64,000 bases of DNA from Pempheris klunzingeri. Its lineage: Eukaryota; Chordata; Actinopteri; Acropomatiformes; Pempheridae. A model generated the notes under the pieces. That model was not told the origin of the DNA and did not search any database. It worked only from the letters and a program-made list of their open reading frames with translations. Positions 1 to 12,329 of this stretch are shown here, in pieces. Both the position numbers and the translations under genes were made by a program. Position 1 is the stretch's first letter; each line of letters begins with the position of its first letter. The stretch covers positions 13,096,501 through 13,160,500 of the forward strand of contig NC_092016.1 of NCBI RefSeq assembly GCF_042242105.1, given 5' to 3'.

Positions 1-767
1 GTGATTTATATTCACATGCATCTCTCGACAACAGGCGGTCCATATAAAGATTTGCAGCTCACACCAGTGCTGAGGCTGCTTTCGGACATTTAACTCTCCC
101 TCCCTCTCCAGTCTTCCTCCTGTGTTAGCATTCGGTTGCACATGAATTTTGAATGTCTGTGACATGTTGCTGCGTCTGTCAGGTTGTGCACACGAGCTGA
201 GTCACACCGCCAAACTGAAATGCTAAAACCCTGTTCACCAGTGTGTGTGTCCTCCCTCCGTAAATACATGATGTCAACTTCAGTGTTACTAAATGGTTGT
301 GTTCCCCCATTTTTGTAAACACCTTAGCTCCTGCACTGTAATTATTCATCAATCATTCATTAACTCTATTTAATGCTTTTTGATTGCTAATTGCTATTGG
401 CCAATAAGTCGTCACGCCCTCTGTTCCCTTGATGTACTATTCAGGAAACATTCACGTCATGGGCGATGGACGGTAGACCCATGTTTAAAACATGTGAGGG
501 TTCACTTCGTCTGACAGCTCAAGACATTTAATTGATGCACTGAATAAAGTCTACAACGTGGAGTGAAATGCTCACACTGTTGAGTAGCTGCTGTGTAAAT
601 TGAAGTTTAACCAACCAAATATTTTTCTCAATGTGACCCTCACTCCATTGATCCAAGATCACTGAAGTGTCACTTCCGATAACTCAAAAGACAGACAGAG
701 AGGGAGAATATGAACGTGTGAGAGTGACAAATGAATAAAAAGTCCAAAAGACCACATGAAAACATAC
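1..767. other. kti12 last intron or flank, no coding exon seen
   Basis: No open segment here resembles the C-terminal part of KTI12 or any other family I recognise on either strand. An AATAAA on the plus strand at 543-548 could end a convergent plus-strand transcript from outside the window, but nothing else supports this. Confidence 0.4.
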
Positions 768-2850
768 CATTAGCACGTCCTGTGTGATCTTGTCCAACTC
801 GTACAAGAAATTTGCAGATGACAAAGGTTGCTGCAGAGAAAAAAAGCATCTCCATAACCATCAGAAAGTTAAAAAAAAACAACAACATCTACGTATACTG
901 AATATTTTACAATTGTAAAAACAAAACAGAATGCGTGTTTGGCCCTTACACTCTGCGTGGACTGGTTAGGTGGGGGTGCTTTTCTTTTAAAAAGTGCGTC
1001 AGATATGGCTTCAAATGGAAGGGCGTCGTCTTGCAGAACAGTGAAGAGAGGACTGTCCCATCGGTTTCTGGAGTCTGGAGCTTCAAATCGCAGCACTAAT
1101 GCATCAAAGCTACACCAGACAAACCAGAGGGATGGGCAAATGTGAAAAACAAAACCAGATGTGTGTGAATTTTTGGCAATGAAGTGCATAAAAGGTATTT
1201 TCAAAACCTATCCGAACATAAAAACAGTCGTACCATCACTGACGCATACTGTATGTGTAGAGGCTTCTCACTCACATGTCCTGTTTGTACTGGTCAGAAG
1301 CATCTCTGCTGCTATTCCACGTTGAGCTCACTTCAGCTGACGTCAAACAGTACACCTTCATCAGAAGACAGAATGTGATTTGTGTCATTGATGTTTGGGT
1401 AATAGTTTTTTTTCCATATCAAAGATCAGTTAGTTATTTTTCTAGTTTACATACCAGGCAGTGTGGTGTCTGTGCGTGTTTGATGAGGCAGAAGAGTTCA
1501 TACCGGTAGCCTGTAAGGTATTTCAACTTTGAAGGTGAAAGCATAAACAGATCACAATGTCTGCGTGGCACAGTACTGTTCACTAGATTTACCTTTTATG
1601 TAATTTAATGAATCCAAAATGACAATGTCATCCTTGTTGACTTTCCTAAAAAACAAATAAATGAAGGTTAAAAGAGGTAGAACATCACTGATGAACATGA
1701 TACAAAAACTGAATAACCCACCTCTCCATTTCAGCTTTCAGAGATGCTCGAACATTTTTTTCCTTTTGGGAGTCTGCAACATATCCAACAAGGTTAAATT
1801 ACAGCAGGAGTCTGCAAAAGTCAGAGGTTACTTTCTAGGAATCCAGTCTCCTTTATGGATCTAATACCAAACAACAGAAGTTGTGCAGCTTTGCAATTAA
1901 CAAATATTTCCATGATCTATTGCTCTGGCAATTATTTTCTTAATCAATCGATTTATTTGATTCTTCTTATTCTAGAGAATAAAGAAAAACGGCATTCGCA
2001 GCTCCCAAAAGTTGACATGTTGCTTGCTTGAGACTGTTTGAACATTTTTGCTGATAAAATGATCAAATGAAATCCTATTTTAATGAATCAATGATCTGAT
2101 TATTCACTTGATGAATTCAAGTTTTAAGCTTAATTTTAAAAAACCAACAACCTTGTAGTTGATGTCAGGATTTTCTTGACAGTGATGAGAAAATGATCTT
2201 GTGAACCAACTGTAATAACTAAATATCTGATGTGATGTGATATGTAAAAGAGGAAACAATTTTAGTGTCTTTTGTAAAGAAAATATCCACAATAATCCTG
2301 GTATGGGACAGAGTTTAAATAGAAGTAACCACATAGTGGTACAGTGATGACACTCGCACGCCAAACTCCATTCAAAATACCATCAAATTAATGCCGCTTA
2401 AACCCTCGACAAACACGAATACTCCCCAGTACAGAGAGAAAAACTCTTATTAGTTTTCAGTCAGCGGCACTACCAGAAACACAGAAACGTGCCTTTTTTA
2501 AAAAACAGGTTATCTTTTATGCAGTTTCCCAGATGAGCTAACCTAGCTTTATGATGCTCCTCAAATAAATTAAAAAATGAAGCCGGTTTGGTGGATAGTG
2601 AACACTCTCCAACAGGACTCTGACTAATCACAAAAACTTCACATCTACAAACACCAAACTCAGGTGGAAATTAGCCACTGAATAGCTGGTTGAACTTGCC
2701 TGCGTACACACTGTTTTTGTCCACGTCCAGGACTCCGTACCCCACAATATGAACCTTCCGGTTACTGTTTTGTTCAAAATACACCTTCAGTTCCTCGGTC
2801 CTCCGAGTTTTACCACTACAGGGGTAACCACACATCACTATCAGAGGCAT
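768..2850 (-). CDS. kti12: KTI12 homolog, Elongator-associated ATPase (partial, 3' end outside window)
   Basis: KTI12 is a P-loop ATPase that binds tRNA and supports Elongator in wobble-uridine modification. The coding exons I can join (minus strand) are 2700-2850, 1722-1773, 1593-1645, 1455-1510, 1276-1355, 950-1109 and 768-830, giving 205 residues in one frame. The start ATG is at 2848-2850. Residues 8-15 form a Walker A motif (GYPCSGKT). Other family signatures are ILDSLNYIKGYRYEL and, in exon 6, the near-invariant block LRFEAPDSRNRWDSPLF followed by APPPNQSTQS. The last family block (the C-terminal region ending in a leucine-rich segment) is not found in 1-767, so the final exon lies beyond the left edge. 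Human KTI12 is a single exon of about 354 aa, so this multi-exon form differs in structure. Intron 1 uses a GC donor (AG|GCAAGT at 2699-2698). The family assignment is secure. Confidence 0.93.
1925..2060 (-). repeat. Degenerate copy of a dispersed teleost repeat (AATCGATTAATC-ended type)
   Basis: Read on the minus strand, this segment inside kti12 intron 1 follows the end of a common fish interspersed element: a TTGGGAGCTGYGAATG-like block, then an ATCGATTGATTAAGAAAATAAT terminus. A second fragment, from the opposite end of what seems the same family, is at 57670-57850. Identification is from memory of the family consensus; divergence is high. Confidence 0.4.
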
Positions 2851-3165
2851 AACTACTGCGAGTTATCACATTTACCAGCTTACGGGTGTGATGAAAAGCA
2901 TGGAGACTCTTTCACCCGGATATGATTAAAAGAAAGTCGTCCCCATGGCGGCCTGCAGGGAGCGCCACAGAGCTAACAGAGTAAAATATCACAGTACACC
3001 AGTGTGGCCACCCCTCTGTAACCAGTGATGTAATATTTAGACAGTGTCATGAAAGTACTTTAATACAAGTGGAACATAGTATTTTCTCTATTTGATTATA
3101 AATATAATAAAGTGAGAATCAGTAAAAAAAAAAAAAAAGGGTTGACAACTGGTCGGATGTTCAGT
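2851..3165. other. nmb-kti12 spacer, presumptive kti12 promoter
   Basis: About 315 bp separate the nmb poly(A) signal from the kti12 ATG. No TATA box is evident. An A-run at 3124-3138 is the only simple repeat. Confidence 0.35.
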
Positions 3166-3170
3166 CCTAG

Positions 3171-3176
3171 TTTATT
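3171..3176 (-). terminator. nmb: nmb poly(A) signal
   Basis: AATAAA on the minus strand about 220 bp past the nmb stop codon. It gives a compact 3' UTR ending roughly 300 bp before the kti12 start. Confidence 0.5.
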
Positions 3177-3397
3177 AACAGGAGGTTTTACAGAAATATT
3201 GAGTTCAAATAACTGGACCCAAGAACAAAATAATGGCATATCCAATGTAACATATCACATTAAAAATGTAAGCATTTTTTTTATCTCAGTGTTCGTTTTT
3301 CACAATTAGACTTGAAATTGTGAGAAATTGTCCTCTTCATCCGTAGGATTTCATATTGTCACAGTCATGGTGTAACAACTTTTGGTTGAAATGCTCC

Positions 3398-3948
3398 TCA
3401 AGCAGCACCCCCTCCTCCTCTAGAATAGAAGAATAATCAGTTGTAAATTTGCTGAGTTAATAAAAATAATAATAATGATAATGATGATGATAATTATAAT
3501 AGACTAACATGTCCTGTTTCTGATGCTGGGTAGTTTTTAACATCTGGATGAGCAACGCCTGCAGGTTTCCCACTGGGTGCAGAGGAGTAACAGCTCTGAC
3601 TTCAGTGGGAACATTCACATCTTCAAAGCCAGGCTCCATAAAGGAGCTGTCCACACTTTTCTTGCCCATGAAGTGCCCTTAATTAACACAAAATGCAATC
3701 TCAGTATAAACTGTTAAATACATATACATATAATTTTTAAGACAGCTCATAAAATAATTTGCCACAACAGTGTCATTCCTCTTACCTGTTGCCCACAGGT
3801 TCCCCCTCGGATTCACCTTGATCTTAGAAATCTTATTTCTCAGCTCAGTTAGATCAAGACTCATCGAGGATGTCATTACAATGTACGACGTAAGGATTAA
3901 AGAAGACAGGAATCCTGCTCTGCAGATCTTTGTCAAAGTGCCTTTCAT
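3398..3948 (-). CDS. nmb: Neuromedin B preproprotein
   Basis: This is the precursor of neuromedin B, a secreted bombesin-family neuropeptide acting on the G-protein-coupled receptor NMBR. Coding exons (minus) are 3786-3948, 3509-3677 and 3398-3419, giving 117 residues (human precursor about 121). Residues 1-30 form a hydrophobic signal peptide. The bombesin-like decapeptide GNLWATGHFM ends at about residue 57. It is followed by Gly-Lys-Lys, the amidation and dibasic cleavage signal expected for a C-terminally amidated peptide. Intron 1 falls within the peptide's final Gly codon before HFM, as in the vertebrate family. The start ATG at 3946-3948 precedes the signal sequence directly. Exon 3 encodes only a few glycines and alanines before TGA (3398-3400). 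Family assignment is effectively certain; the end of the carboxy-terminal propeptide rests on the exon 3 splice choice. Confidence 0.95.
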
Positions 3949-4021
3949 TCCTCAGATGAGTTGTACGCTATTTGGTGCCAGTTAATTAAAATCTCATTGC
4001 TCTTCTGCTACTTTGGGGACT

Positions 4022-4034
4022 GGCAGTTATACTG
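4022..4034 (-). promoter_or_regulatory. nmb: Possible nmb TATA-like element
   Basis: On the minus strand the sequence reads CAGTATAACTGCC, about 80 bp upstream of the nmb ATG. An inverted CCAAT (plus-strand ATTGG) lies farther upstream at about 4094. Both are weak matches. Confidence 0.25.
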
Positions 4035-4272
4035 AGATAGGATGGGCTTAATATTCTAATGAGATGAAGTCACCCAACTGCAGCTGGTTCCTCATTGGAT
4101 GAATGATGCACATTAGGGTGCCTTTGTGATACTCTTGCTATGACGATCGCAAAGAACATGGCCTAAATGGAAAAACCATTGATTGTCACATCCAAATACC
4201 ACTACATACCCCCGCCCCCGTCTGTGACACAAGACAAAAGACGGACCAATGATATATTATTAAATGCACCAA

Positions 4273-4278
4273 TTTATT
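4273..4278 (-). terminator. znf592: znf592 poly(A) signal
   Basis: A minus-strand AATAAA about 1.7 kb beyond the znf592 stop at 6013. The stretch 4280-6012 has no other gene I can identify and is best read as the znf592 3' UTR. It ends only about 320 bp before the nmb start. Confidence 0.45.
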
Positions 4279-6012
4279 TGTAAGTACTTTACGTAAACAT
4301 TACAGCAAGGCACATGGGCCACTGCATGCTGAATAGATGTAATGGCTTAAGAAATGCTGTGAATCCAGGGTTCATTGGCTACTGTATGTACACAGGATAC
4401 GTTCCTATACAAGTCCTTACTGTACACAGTATCAAAAGTACAAACATCTTTCAACGAGCGATACAAAAGAACAAGTCATGATTCTTTTTTGCTTCTGCGG
4501 TTCAACAGCTGCAGTGTGGTGGTTTAAGGACTTTAACAGAGAAATAAAGAGTTCATATAGCACTTAAATAGAAAAGTTCACTTGCCAAGCCGAGTCAATA
4601 TGACCACATAGCCTTAATATCTTTCCCAAAATAATTTATAAAATTTAATAATGTGGGATAATACACATTTGATATACTCATTTTTACATTGCACTGAGAT
4701 TTCCTGCAACTCCTCAAATCCTTTCATCATTGAACAATCACTGACATTAACCATGGAGGTAGGAACTGTCATGTATTCAATACAAAACAACAGATGCTGC
4801 TTTAAAAATCAGGACCTGCGGACACGTAGCAACCATTATGAGCGCTGCCCTAAGAAATTTCTTTCCTCCGACGTCATCAGAAACAAATTGATCTGATCCT
4901 CCTTGTATTATTGTGACAAGCGACTCCATGCTAACAGGTCTCGATTGATAAAACAATTATCTCCAATATACTGCCAGACTTCACTTTCACACTTGCTCTG
5001 GATCATCCAAAACAATGTACCCTGATATAACATAACATTGACTGTTCACGTGCCTGAAAAATACACTTCTGGCAATTTGAGGTATTTTCAATACTGCTGC
5101 ACCACACATCCAATACCTCTCCATGTTTCCCCCTAGACACTCATTCAAAACAAACAAAAAAAAATCAATCATTTTAAAAGAGGCCAGATCAGGAACAACA
5201 CATGCACCCACAAATCAAACACGTTCAATAAACATGAAAACAAAAGCATTTCAGAATGCTTGAATAGTCAAAAGAAAGCTTTGTTCTTCTGAGTAGCCTA
5301 ACTTCAGTAGGCTGTTTTTAGCAAGATAACTCGCCCGTATTTGATCTCACAGGGTAGTTTTTACTGTAGCTTTTAACTGTTCACCAAGAACGCAGAAATA
5401 CAGACTTTAAATGAATATTGAACTATACTCTGTTTTGTAATAATAAATGGCGATTAAAATTCTTGCTTTATACTGCAAATTAAATGCAACATAGAAACTG
5501 CAGCCTGACTCACATTCAGGAAATAGTGAGTGGCATTAAATACATCAGACAAAATGTAAGCAATTTAAATGAGCGTTGATTACAAAGGCAAAAATCCACC
5601 CCTTCACTGTTACATCAATCAATAACAGACCTAAAAACTAACAGCGTTCCTGAGTCTCCTTTCAGGGTGGATGAAACATTTGAAAAAAGGAACGTCAGCT
5701 GTAATGTATGTAGTTATGTCTGAAATGCAAGATGAATATGTTACCAACATGCAAAGTTAAATGAAAATAATTGAACATTAACATTAGTTTGTCCTATCAT
5801 TTATGAAAATACTGTTTTTAATTAAATGTTAATGGCTATTTGCTTGAATATACGGCTCGGCCTCTGAATAACTCGAGCGAAATTTTCGAAATTGAAAAGG
5901 CTTCGACGCTCTGTACCACCACCATGCGTGACATCAAGCACCCCTTGTTAATTTCACATGAAAAACTGAAGACATTGAAGCAGCTTGTGTTGAGGTGTCG
6001 AGGTTCCTCTTA
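4279..6012 (-). other. znf592: Presumed znf592 3' UTR
   Basis: This AT-rich segment has no conserved coding potential on either strand and lies between the znf592 stop codon and the first plausible poly(A) signal in its direction. The extent is inferred. Confidence 0.4.
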
Positions 6013-9000
6013 CTACCGGAGGGAGACTGCTTGTGTCTGAGGGTGAGTGCTCAGTTTTAAATTACAGTCTGCGGTCTTGTCACAGTGCAGACTTGCTGGC
6101 TCTTCTGCCTGTGAAGGTTCATTCAGCTCCGGTAACAAGTCATTCGCCTCACCAGGATCTGCTGCGCTAACGGGCTGATCATCCTTCTCTTTCTCCCTAA
6201 CCTTCACCACAGCCTCCTCTTCCTCTCCACCCTCCCCATCTTTGACTTTGTGTACAATGAAAAGATGTCTGTTGAGAGACAGCACAGATGTGAAACACAG
6301 GCCACAGTGAAGGCACTGAGGAGTGTCTCCATCAGTTTTATGTTGCGGTATATGCTGCTGGAACTGTGCGCTGTCGTCTGTGATGAAGCCACACTTTGAA
6401 CAGCGGAACTGAGTTTTCAGACGCTTCGCTGAGGGAGCCCCGAGACTCCGAGTGTGATCCTGACCCTCATTCTGCGTGTGCACAGCCGGTCTCTCCGATA
6501 CAAGCGCCTGGAGACCACAGATGTCACAGTATCATTCATAACATTTGTATTTGTGCCTGCAGTTATTTGGTTGTTTGTGTTTAAAAGAACGTTAATTAAA
6601 TACCTTGCCCGAAGCCTTTTTTGAATCCTGGATGGCTGTTTTCGGCATCAGGCTTAGATCGGGGTTTTTGATTCCGTGCATTAGACTGATGTGGTTCTTC
6701 AACGTCACACTCGTCGTAAACGTTTTCTTGGTTTCCGTGCAATACCTGAAGTGTGACAAAAGATTGAAGTGAAATTTAATGATTGCCTAGTTAATTAGCT
6801 AAAATGCAGCGTCAACGGTGATTTGTTCATTTTTTAAAACATAAAAATCTCACCAACAAGTGTAAATTTTCTTTTTTCCATCGTGGTCACCGCGAATATG
6901 TCGTCTCAGGCTGGTTGTGGAGTTAAAAGACTGCTCACAATGTCGACATGGATACTTCTTCACAGACTGTTTGAACAAAAAAGGGAAAAGTGTAAAAATT
7001 AGTGATATAAGAATCTTATAAGAAATAAGTGATACAAGCTTGACAAATAGTAAAGGTCTCTTCCAGCATATCATACTAATTAACTTGAGATATGAGCGAA
7101 TCATTAACGTCTAATGAGTCCATTATCTACACACAAGTATCCATATCCATCAGGACACATTGGCAATATTAATATCTGCATTGCCTTTAATTGAAAGCAA
7201 TATATGAATTTAACAGCTATTAACACAATCAAAATATTGTAGTTCCAGCACGGTAATTTGAAAAAAATCAGTAGTGTGATCTTGTTGTTTGAACCAATCA
7301 AAGTTGCAGCAGAGTGAGCCACCCAGTTTTACACAGCTTGTATATTTCATTATAAGTGAACCAAGACGTTAGCAACAAAAGCAGCATTTTAGTGTGCAGC
7401 AGTCATTGTTGATGTCTTGGTTCTACATATACACATTCCTGCGTGGTGAATCCGTGATCCCTCACCTTTCCGTGCTTGGTCTTCACATGCGAAACGTAAG
7501 AGTCTCGTTCGGGGAACCACTGGAGACACTCCCCACATGTCCAGCCTCTGGGCTTCACACGAGGTCTGCTGTCCTGCTCGGCCTTTTTTCTGGGATTATC
7601 TGTGTGATTAATGGGGCTGTGACTCTTCTGCTGTTGGACGGAATGAGCATCCTGGTGCCAGTCACTGTTGCCGGTTTGTTTACTGCTCTTCCCGGTCTCT
7701 GCTGTCATGTTTCCCACATGAACACCCTGCAAGACAGAAAATAGCACATCAAAAATAACAAGAGCTAAAAAAAAATATGAAACCTTAGCTTCTGCTCCAT
7801 GTTAACAATGATGTACTATAGGTCATAAGTTATTTAATACAGAGTATTCCACTTCTTCCAAAAGCTCAGGTTAAATGTCACTTTATAAATAATGGACATT
7901 TGTAGCCAGTTGCTATTTGTTTTCATTATGTTTCAAGAAGGTAACCAAGTATGTGGATAAGTGTACAAACTCCTAACCCACAAATACATGCCAAATAAAT
8001 CACTTGCAGGGAGTTTATTTTAAACTGCAAAACATCCACAATAAAAATGAAATCAGGGCTAACCTTGAAGTGCTGCATTAACAGCTGCTTTTGTGGAAAG
8101 ACCGAGTTGCATTCTGGACACTTAAACACGCATGTAACACGCTTGTTGGCATTCTGATGGAAATGCTGAAACAGTAACTGCTTCTTCTTGAAAATTGTCT
8201 CACATGAGCACTTAAAGATTAACCTGCAAAAGAGAGGGAAAACTGTTAAAATGGCCCATAAAAACAAATGTATAACCTTTAACAGCCAAGTGATGAGATG
8301 CTCACTTACTGATGGGTTATTTTGCTGGCACCGTGTTTGCTTTCTAAATGCACCTCACAGCTCTCAGAGGTCTTGAAGGCAACTGGACAGATGGAGCACT
8401 TGTAAAAGACTTCACAGTGTTTCTCCTCAATGTGAGTCTTCTGTCCATGAAGGGTCTTGAAAACCATATCACAGTGAAGACATCTGGAACAAAAGGAAAC
8501 ATGATGTCACTTTTCTGTAACACTGGACTGTGTGTTTTTAATAAGGCCAAGGTTTCATGCTTGCTTACTCACTTGTACCAAGCCTTGCGAGCGTAGTGCA
8601 GACAGTTTTCCTTGACATGCTTCTGTATGTCTGCAGAACGACTCAGGGCGCCACACTCAGGACAGCAGTAAGGGGACTTGTGGGCGTGAATACGTTGATG
8701 AGCTCTGAAGCTGCACTTGTTGGGTAACAACATTGAGCAAACCTTACACATCTGTTTTATAAAAGAAAACCAGACAAAAGTCAAAATGTGAAACATGAAA
8801 ATACATAAACACTGGTCTCAGTGCCTTTACGGGATAAGTCTGGTGGTAAGTCTTCTCATTGACAACAAATCCCATGAAAACTAAAACCAACAATCAACTG
8901 ACCCTACAATTACTCTGTGTAGCAAGAATATGATATCTCCAATTTCTCTGTGCCCCTAGTCAACTACTAAAAACACATAAATGAGCCAAAGTGGGTGTCT

Positions 9001-11574
9001 TGTTTCTTCATTAAAATAAATGTGGCCAACGTAGTTGCAAATACTCACAAGAGTACAAAATATGTATTAATCCACTGTAGAAAATAGTCCCCAAAAACAC
9101 ATTGTATATTCCTGTTTAACTGTTTGCTAAAAACTACAGTGTCCAGCTGTCTTTACAAATTACTGGGCATTGAAATCTATATATTTAATTTTAAAGTAAG
9201 AGTGAATGTGCTTGTGGCGGAGTGACACTGACAAGCTGAGGAAATCAAGTGTTAAGAGACGGATTAACAAATTGTTGTTTTTTTTTATTTTATTGGATTT
9301 GTTGACAATAACAAAAAAATATAAATTATCGCCTGCCTTCATCATTAATATTCCAATAAAATATCTACTCACTAGTCCTTCCACATCTTCTGATGGCCTC
9401 TGGTAATGGCCTGCAAGTGCTTTGTAGTCAGGTAACTGCTTGTTGCACTCAAGGCAACGGAGTCGGTGGCGAATGACATTGTCTGGATACAGGGGCAGGA
9501 CAGGCTGACTTTTAGGCGACGGCGTCGTGTATGAGTCCACGTTTACAGGTTCAGCGCTAAGGGGTACAAACATTTGCCCCTCCGCTATGGGTTTCATATG
9601 GAGCTGTGTGCACTGCATCACCATGCCACTGTTCTTGTGCTCCCGTGCATGTGCCAACAAGGCACACTTGTTGAAGAACACCATCGTTTTTGCACATTGC
9701 GTACATCCTACTTCGATGTGAACGCTCCTCCTGTTGTAGTGATATGCAAGACTCCTCTCCACGCCGAAGGAGTCCCCACACTCGAGGCAGCAGTATCCGC
9801 GTGGCGGAAGGTTGATATTGCTCTCTGGTGGGGGGTTCAGGTTGGGCACATATGTAGGCACAGGGTTGGTGTTGTTCAACAGTCTGTTTAGGGTTCCTGC
9901 TGCTGTGTTGGAAACGGATGAGCACGGGTAAGGGTTGGCGGTTTTGACCTGATGCACCAGAGGGACAGTGCTGCACACCATAGGGGAGAGTGTGGGTTGG
10001 CTTTGTTGGTGAGAGGTGGACCGTGCAGCTACTGAAGCTGCAACACTGTGAGGAACCAGGTTCAGACTAGCTAAGTGCATTGCTTTGGGAAGAAAGTTTG
10101 TGCTGGTTGTGTGGCCTGCTGTGGTGGATCCTCTCTTTGGTTTGTGCCCCTGATGTGCAACAGATCGTTTGACAGGACCACCCGTATTATGGAATATTGT
10201 TGCGGGCTGTGCTTTGCCTGACTTCCTGGAGTTAGCCTCTGACTTTGTGTGTAAAACTTTAGATGAAGATGTACTAGCAGGTAAACCTTTAGCTTGTATA
10301 CCAACAACACTATCGACAGGCGCACTTTGAGACTGATGAGGAGACATATGACAGTAAGAATCTTCACTAATCATACTCTGCGTTGGAGAGGATTCATATG
10401 CTGAATGAACTTCATCCGTCTCTGAATCAGGCAGCACGCTGGTCACTGTCCGCTTGATCTGCCCAGACATGGTTTTAATGGTCTTAATTCTGACCCTGGG
10501 TATGGCAGGGGGTGATCCAGATGCCACGGCAGGGGATGCTTTGCCACTGCTATCGCTGCAGATGCTTACAGGGCTATCAGAGGGCTTAATTAACCGTTTC
10601 ACAGCTTCAAGTGGACTTCTGGGGCTTCGAGGGGATATAGGCACATTGGGGCTGACTTTCATGCAGTCAGTCTGAACCACTGATGACTCTCTGGGCTTAG
10701 TCTGCTCTCTGGGATCTTTTCTAGCATTCAGAGCCACCAGAGCCTCAAGGCAAGAGGATAATTTTGATGTCTGAGATTTGACATGTGGATAAGAAGGGGG
10801 AACATCCATTGCGGTTCCTGAATTGCAGTTGGTCTCGATAAAGTTGTGACTCTCGTCTGGTGGGGGAAGAGCACTCTGCATTTTAGGTGTTTTATCCTTT
10901 TTGTTACCGACACAGATGTCAGACGGCTCCTTGTTTCTACTACTCTCTGTGTTCTTGGGAATTTCAGAGTCCTTTGAACAGCCATCAAACATGCTGAGAT
11001 CCAGATTTTTTGGGTTGTCTGGGATTGATGGCTCCACCAAAACTGAAGCTTCTGGGAAACAGGGTCTCTCTTGTTTTGAGTGCATTTCTTCTCTATTACA
11101 CTGAATGTCCTCAGACTCAGGACTAGAAATGGGACTAAAATGAGAAAGTGACTGAGAAAATATTGGTGTTCCATCGGGTTTGTGCTGTATAGGCGCTTTT
11201 CCAAGAAGCTCTCTTGAACTCTCCCCGTTCAAAGCAGAGACAAACGATTTTGAAAAGCCAGTGTTAGTTGTCTCAGCAGAGTCAATGGAGGTCTCTTGTC
11301 CCCTGAATCCATTTTGCAATCCTGGTCCAAAACCTTCCAGCGACTCCTGGCGACTGGTGTTTTTCACAATAACACTTACAGCAGGAATATCTGCTGTTGC
11401 CACAGCTTGGTTACTCAATAGGCTGTCATCCAGACATATCCCCGTGTGTTTCAGCTGACTCTCTGTCTCCTCATGACTCCCCTGGATGGGCTCTTTGGCA
11501 TCCAACCCTGTGGCATCTGGGATGTCAAAGGCAGCCAGAAGATCATCAAAATCTGGGGTTTTCATGTCACCCAT
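6013..11574 (-). CDS. znf592: Zinc finger protein 592
   Basis: This is a nuclear multi-C2H2 zinc finger protein of the ZNF592/ZNF687/ZNF532 family, linked to Z3-type chromatin cofactor complexes. Coding exons (minus) are 9373-11574, 8573-8751, 8310-8483, 8064-8223, 7466-7726, 6854-6966, 6604-6745 and 6013-6507. They total 1241 residues (human ZNF592 is 1267). The N-terminus [20 protein letters not shown] is the ZNF592 hallmark. Residues 1-590 are a low-complexity Ser/Pro-rich region with an SPRSPLEA...SDSP...ICSDSS block. From about residue 593 C2H2-type fingers run to about residue 1130. A KTPYCC-like finger ([11 protein letters not shown]) and HYARK are conserved, and an acidic tail follows. 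The start is the ATG at 11572-11574, which has a good Kozak context (GCCATGG) and matches the human start. One finger is interrupted by the intron at 6746-6853. Orthology is secure given sequence and neighbours. Confidence 0.96.
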
Positions 11575-11593
11575 GGCTGCACAGTCTCGTAAA

Positions 11594-12300
11594 CCTACAG
11601 AAACACACAACAAGTTAGTTTATTGTCCTCTCTCTCAGTTGACACAATCAGCACTGCATGCATACAGTAGGGAGCTGTTGTCAGCATGTGAAATAGCTGT
11701 TTAACAATCTGACAGATAACTGTTTAGCAGCTGCATAACGTCCTCTATGCTAACGTTAGCTAGAGCTAGCAGGCTAAGCGTTAACAAGCTAGTCTTCATC
11801 CATGCAGCTATTTTATGCAAAAGTATGCATAAACACACACACACATATAGGTGCAAAAGCATTTAATACAGACTTTTGTGCTCTTGGCGTTAGCAAATAT
11901 CTTCAACTGTTTCATAGGCCGGACTATGTGAAGGCTGTTAGCGTAGCCGTTATGTAGCCGAGTAGCTAACATAACGGAGCCAAGACGGCAAGTTAGCAAT
12001 CTAGCTTAGCAACATGCTATCGCCCAAATCTTTTCGTCGATGCACAGGTGCCCTTACCATTTGACCGGGTTATGTTTAACAGCTCTGATAAACTGCCTAT
12101 ACAGCCAGTTAGCTGTGGGCGCTAAGCGTGTGGCAGCTGGGTTTGGCTGTTGCAGGGATTCATGGCTAGTTAGGCTACAAGCTACTAGCGCTAACTTCGT
12201 TTTCCTTTTCCGTCATTGGGCGATTGAATCCCTGCACGTTGTCATGCAGGCGAGAGGCGGCGCCAGGCCGCCTGAAATGTTACCACCAGCTTCTCCACTC
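11594..12300 (-). promoter_or_regulatory. znf592: znf592 promoter, 5' non-coding exon and first intron
   Basis: The coding exon begins at an acceptor (CTGTAG|GTTTACG, first exon base 11594), 20 bases before the ATG. A good donor (AAATG|GTAAGG, last exon base 12058) gives a 5' exon. An inverted CCAAT box lies at 12215-12219. The region is rich in GCTAAC/GTTAGC words. No cDNA evidence is available, so exon 1 is inferred from splice signals only. Confidence 0.45.
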
Positions 12301-12329
12301 AAAAAACACGGAAGGCAGTAATGCATCTG

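Noticed and set aside
1-767. Last coding exon of kti12
   Set aside because: No segment on the minus strand resembles the conserved KTI12 C-terminus.
1338-1345. CRE-like TGACGTCA within kti12
   Set aside because: It lies inside coding exon 5 and is explained by the codons there.
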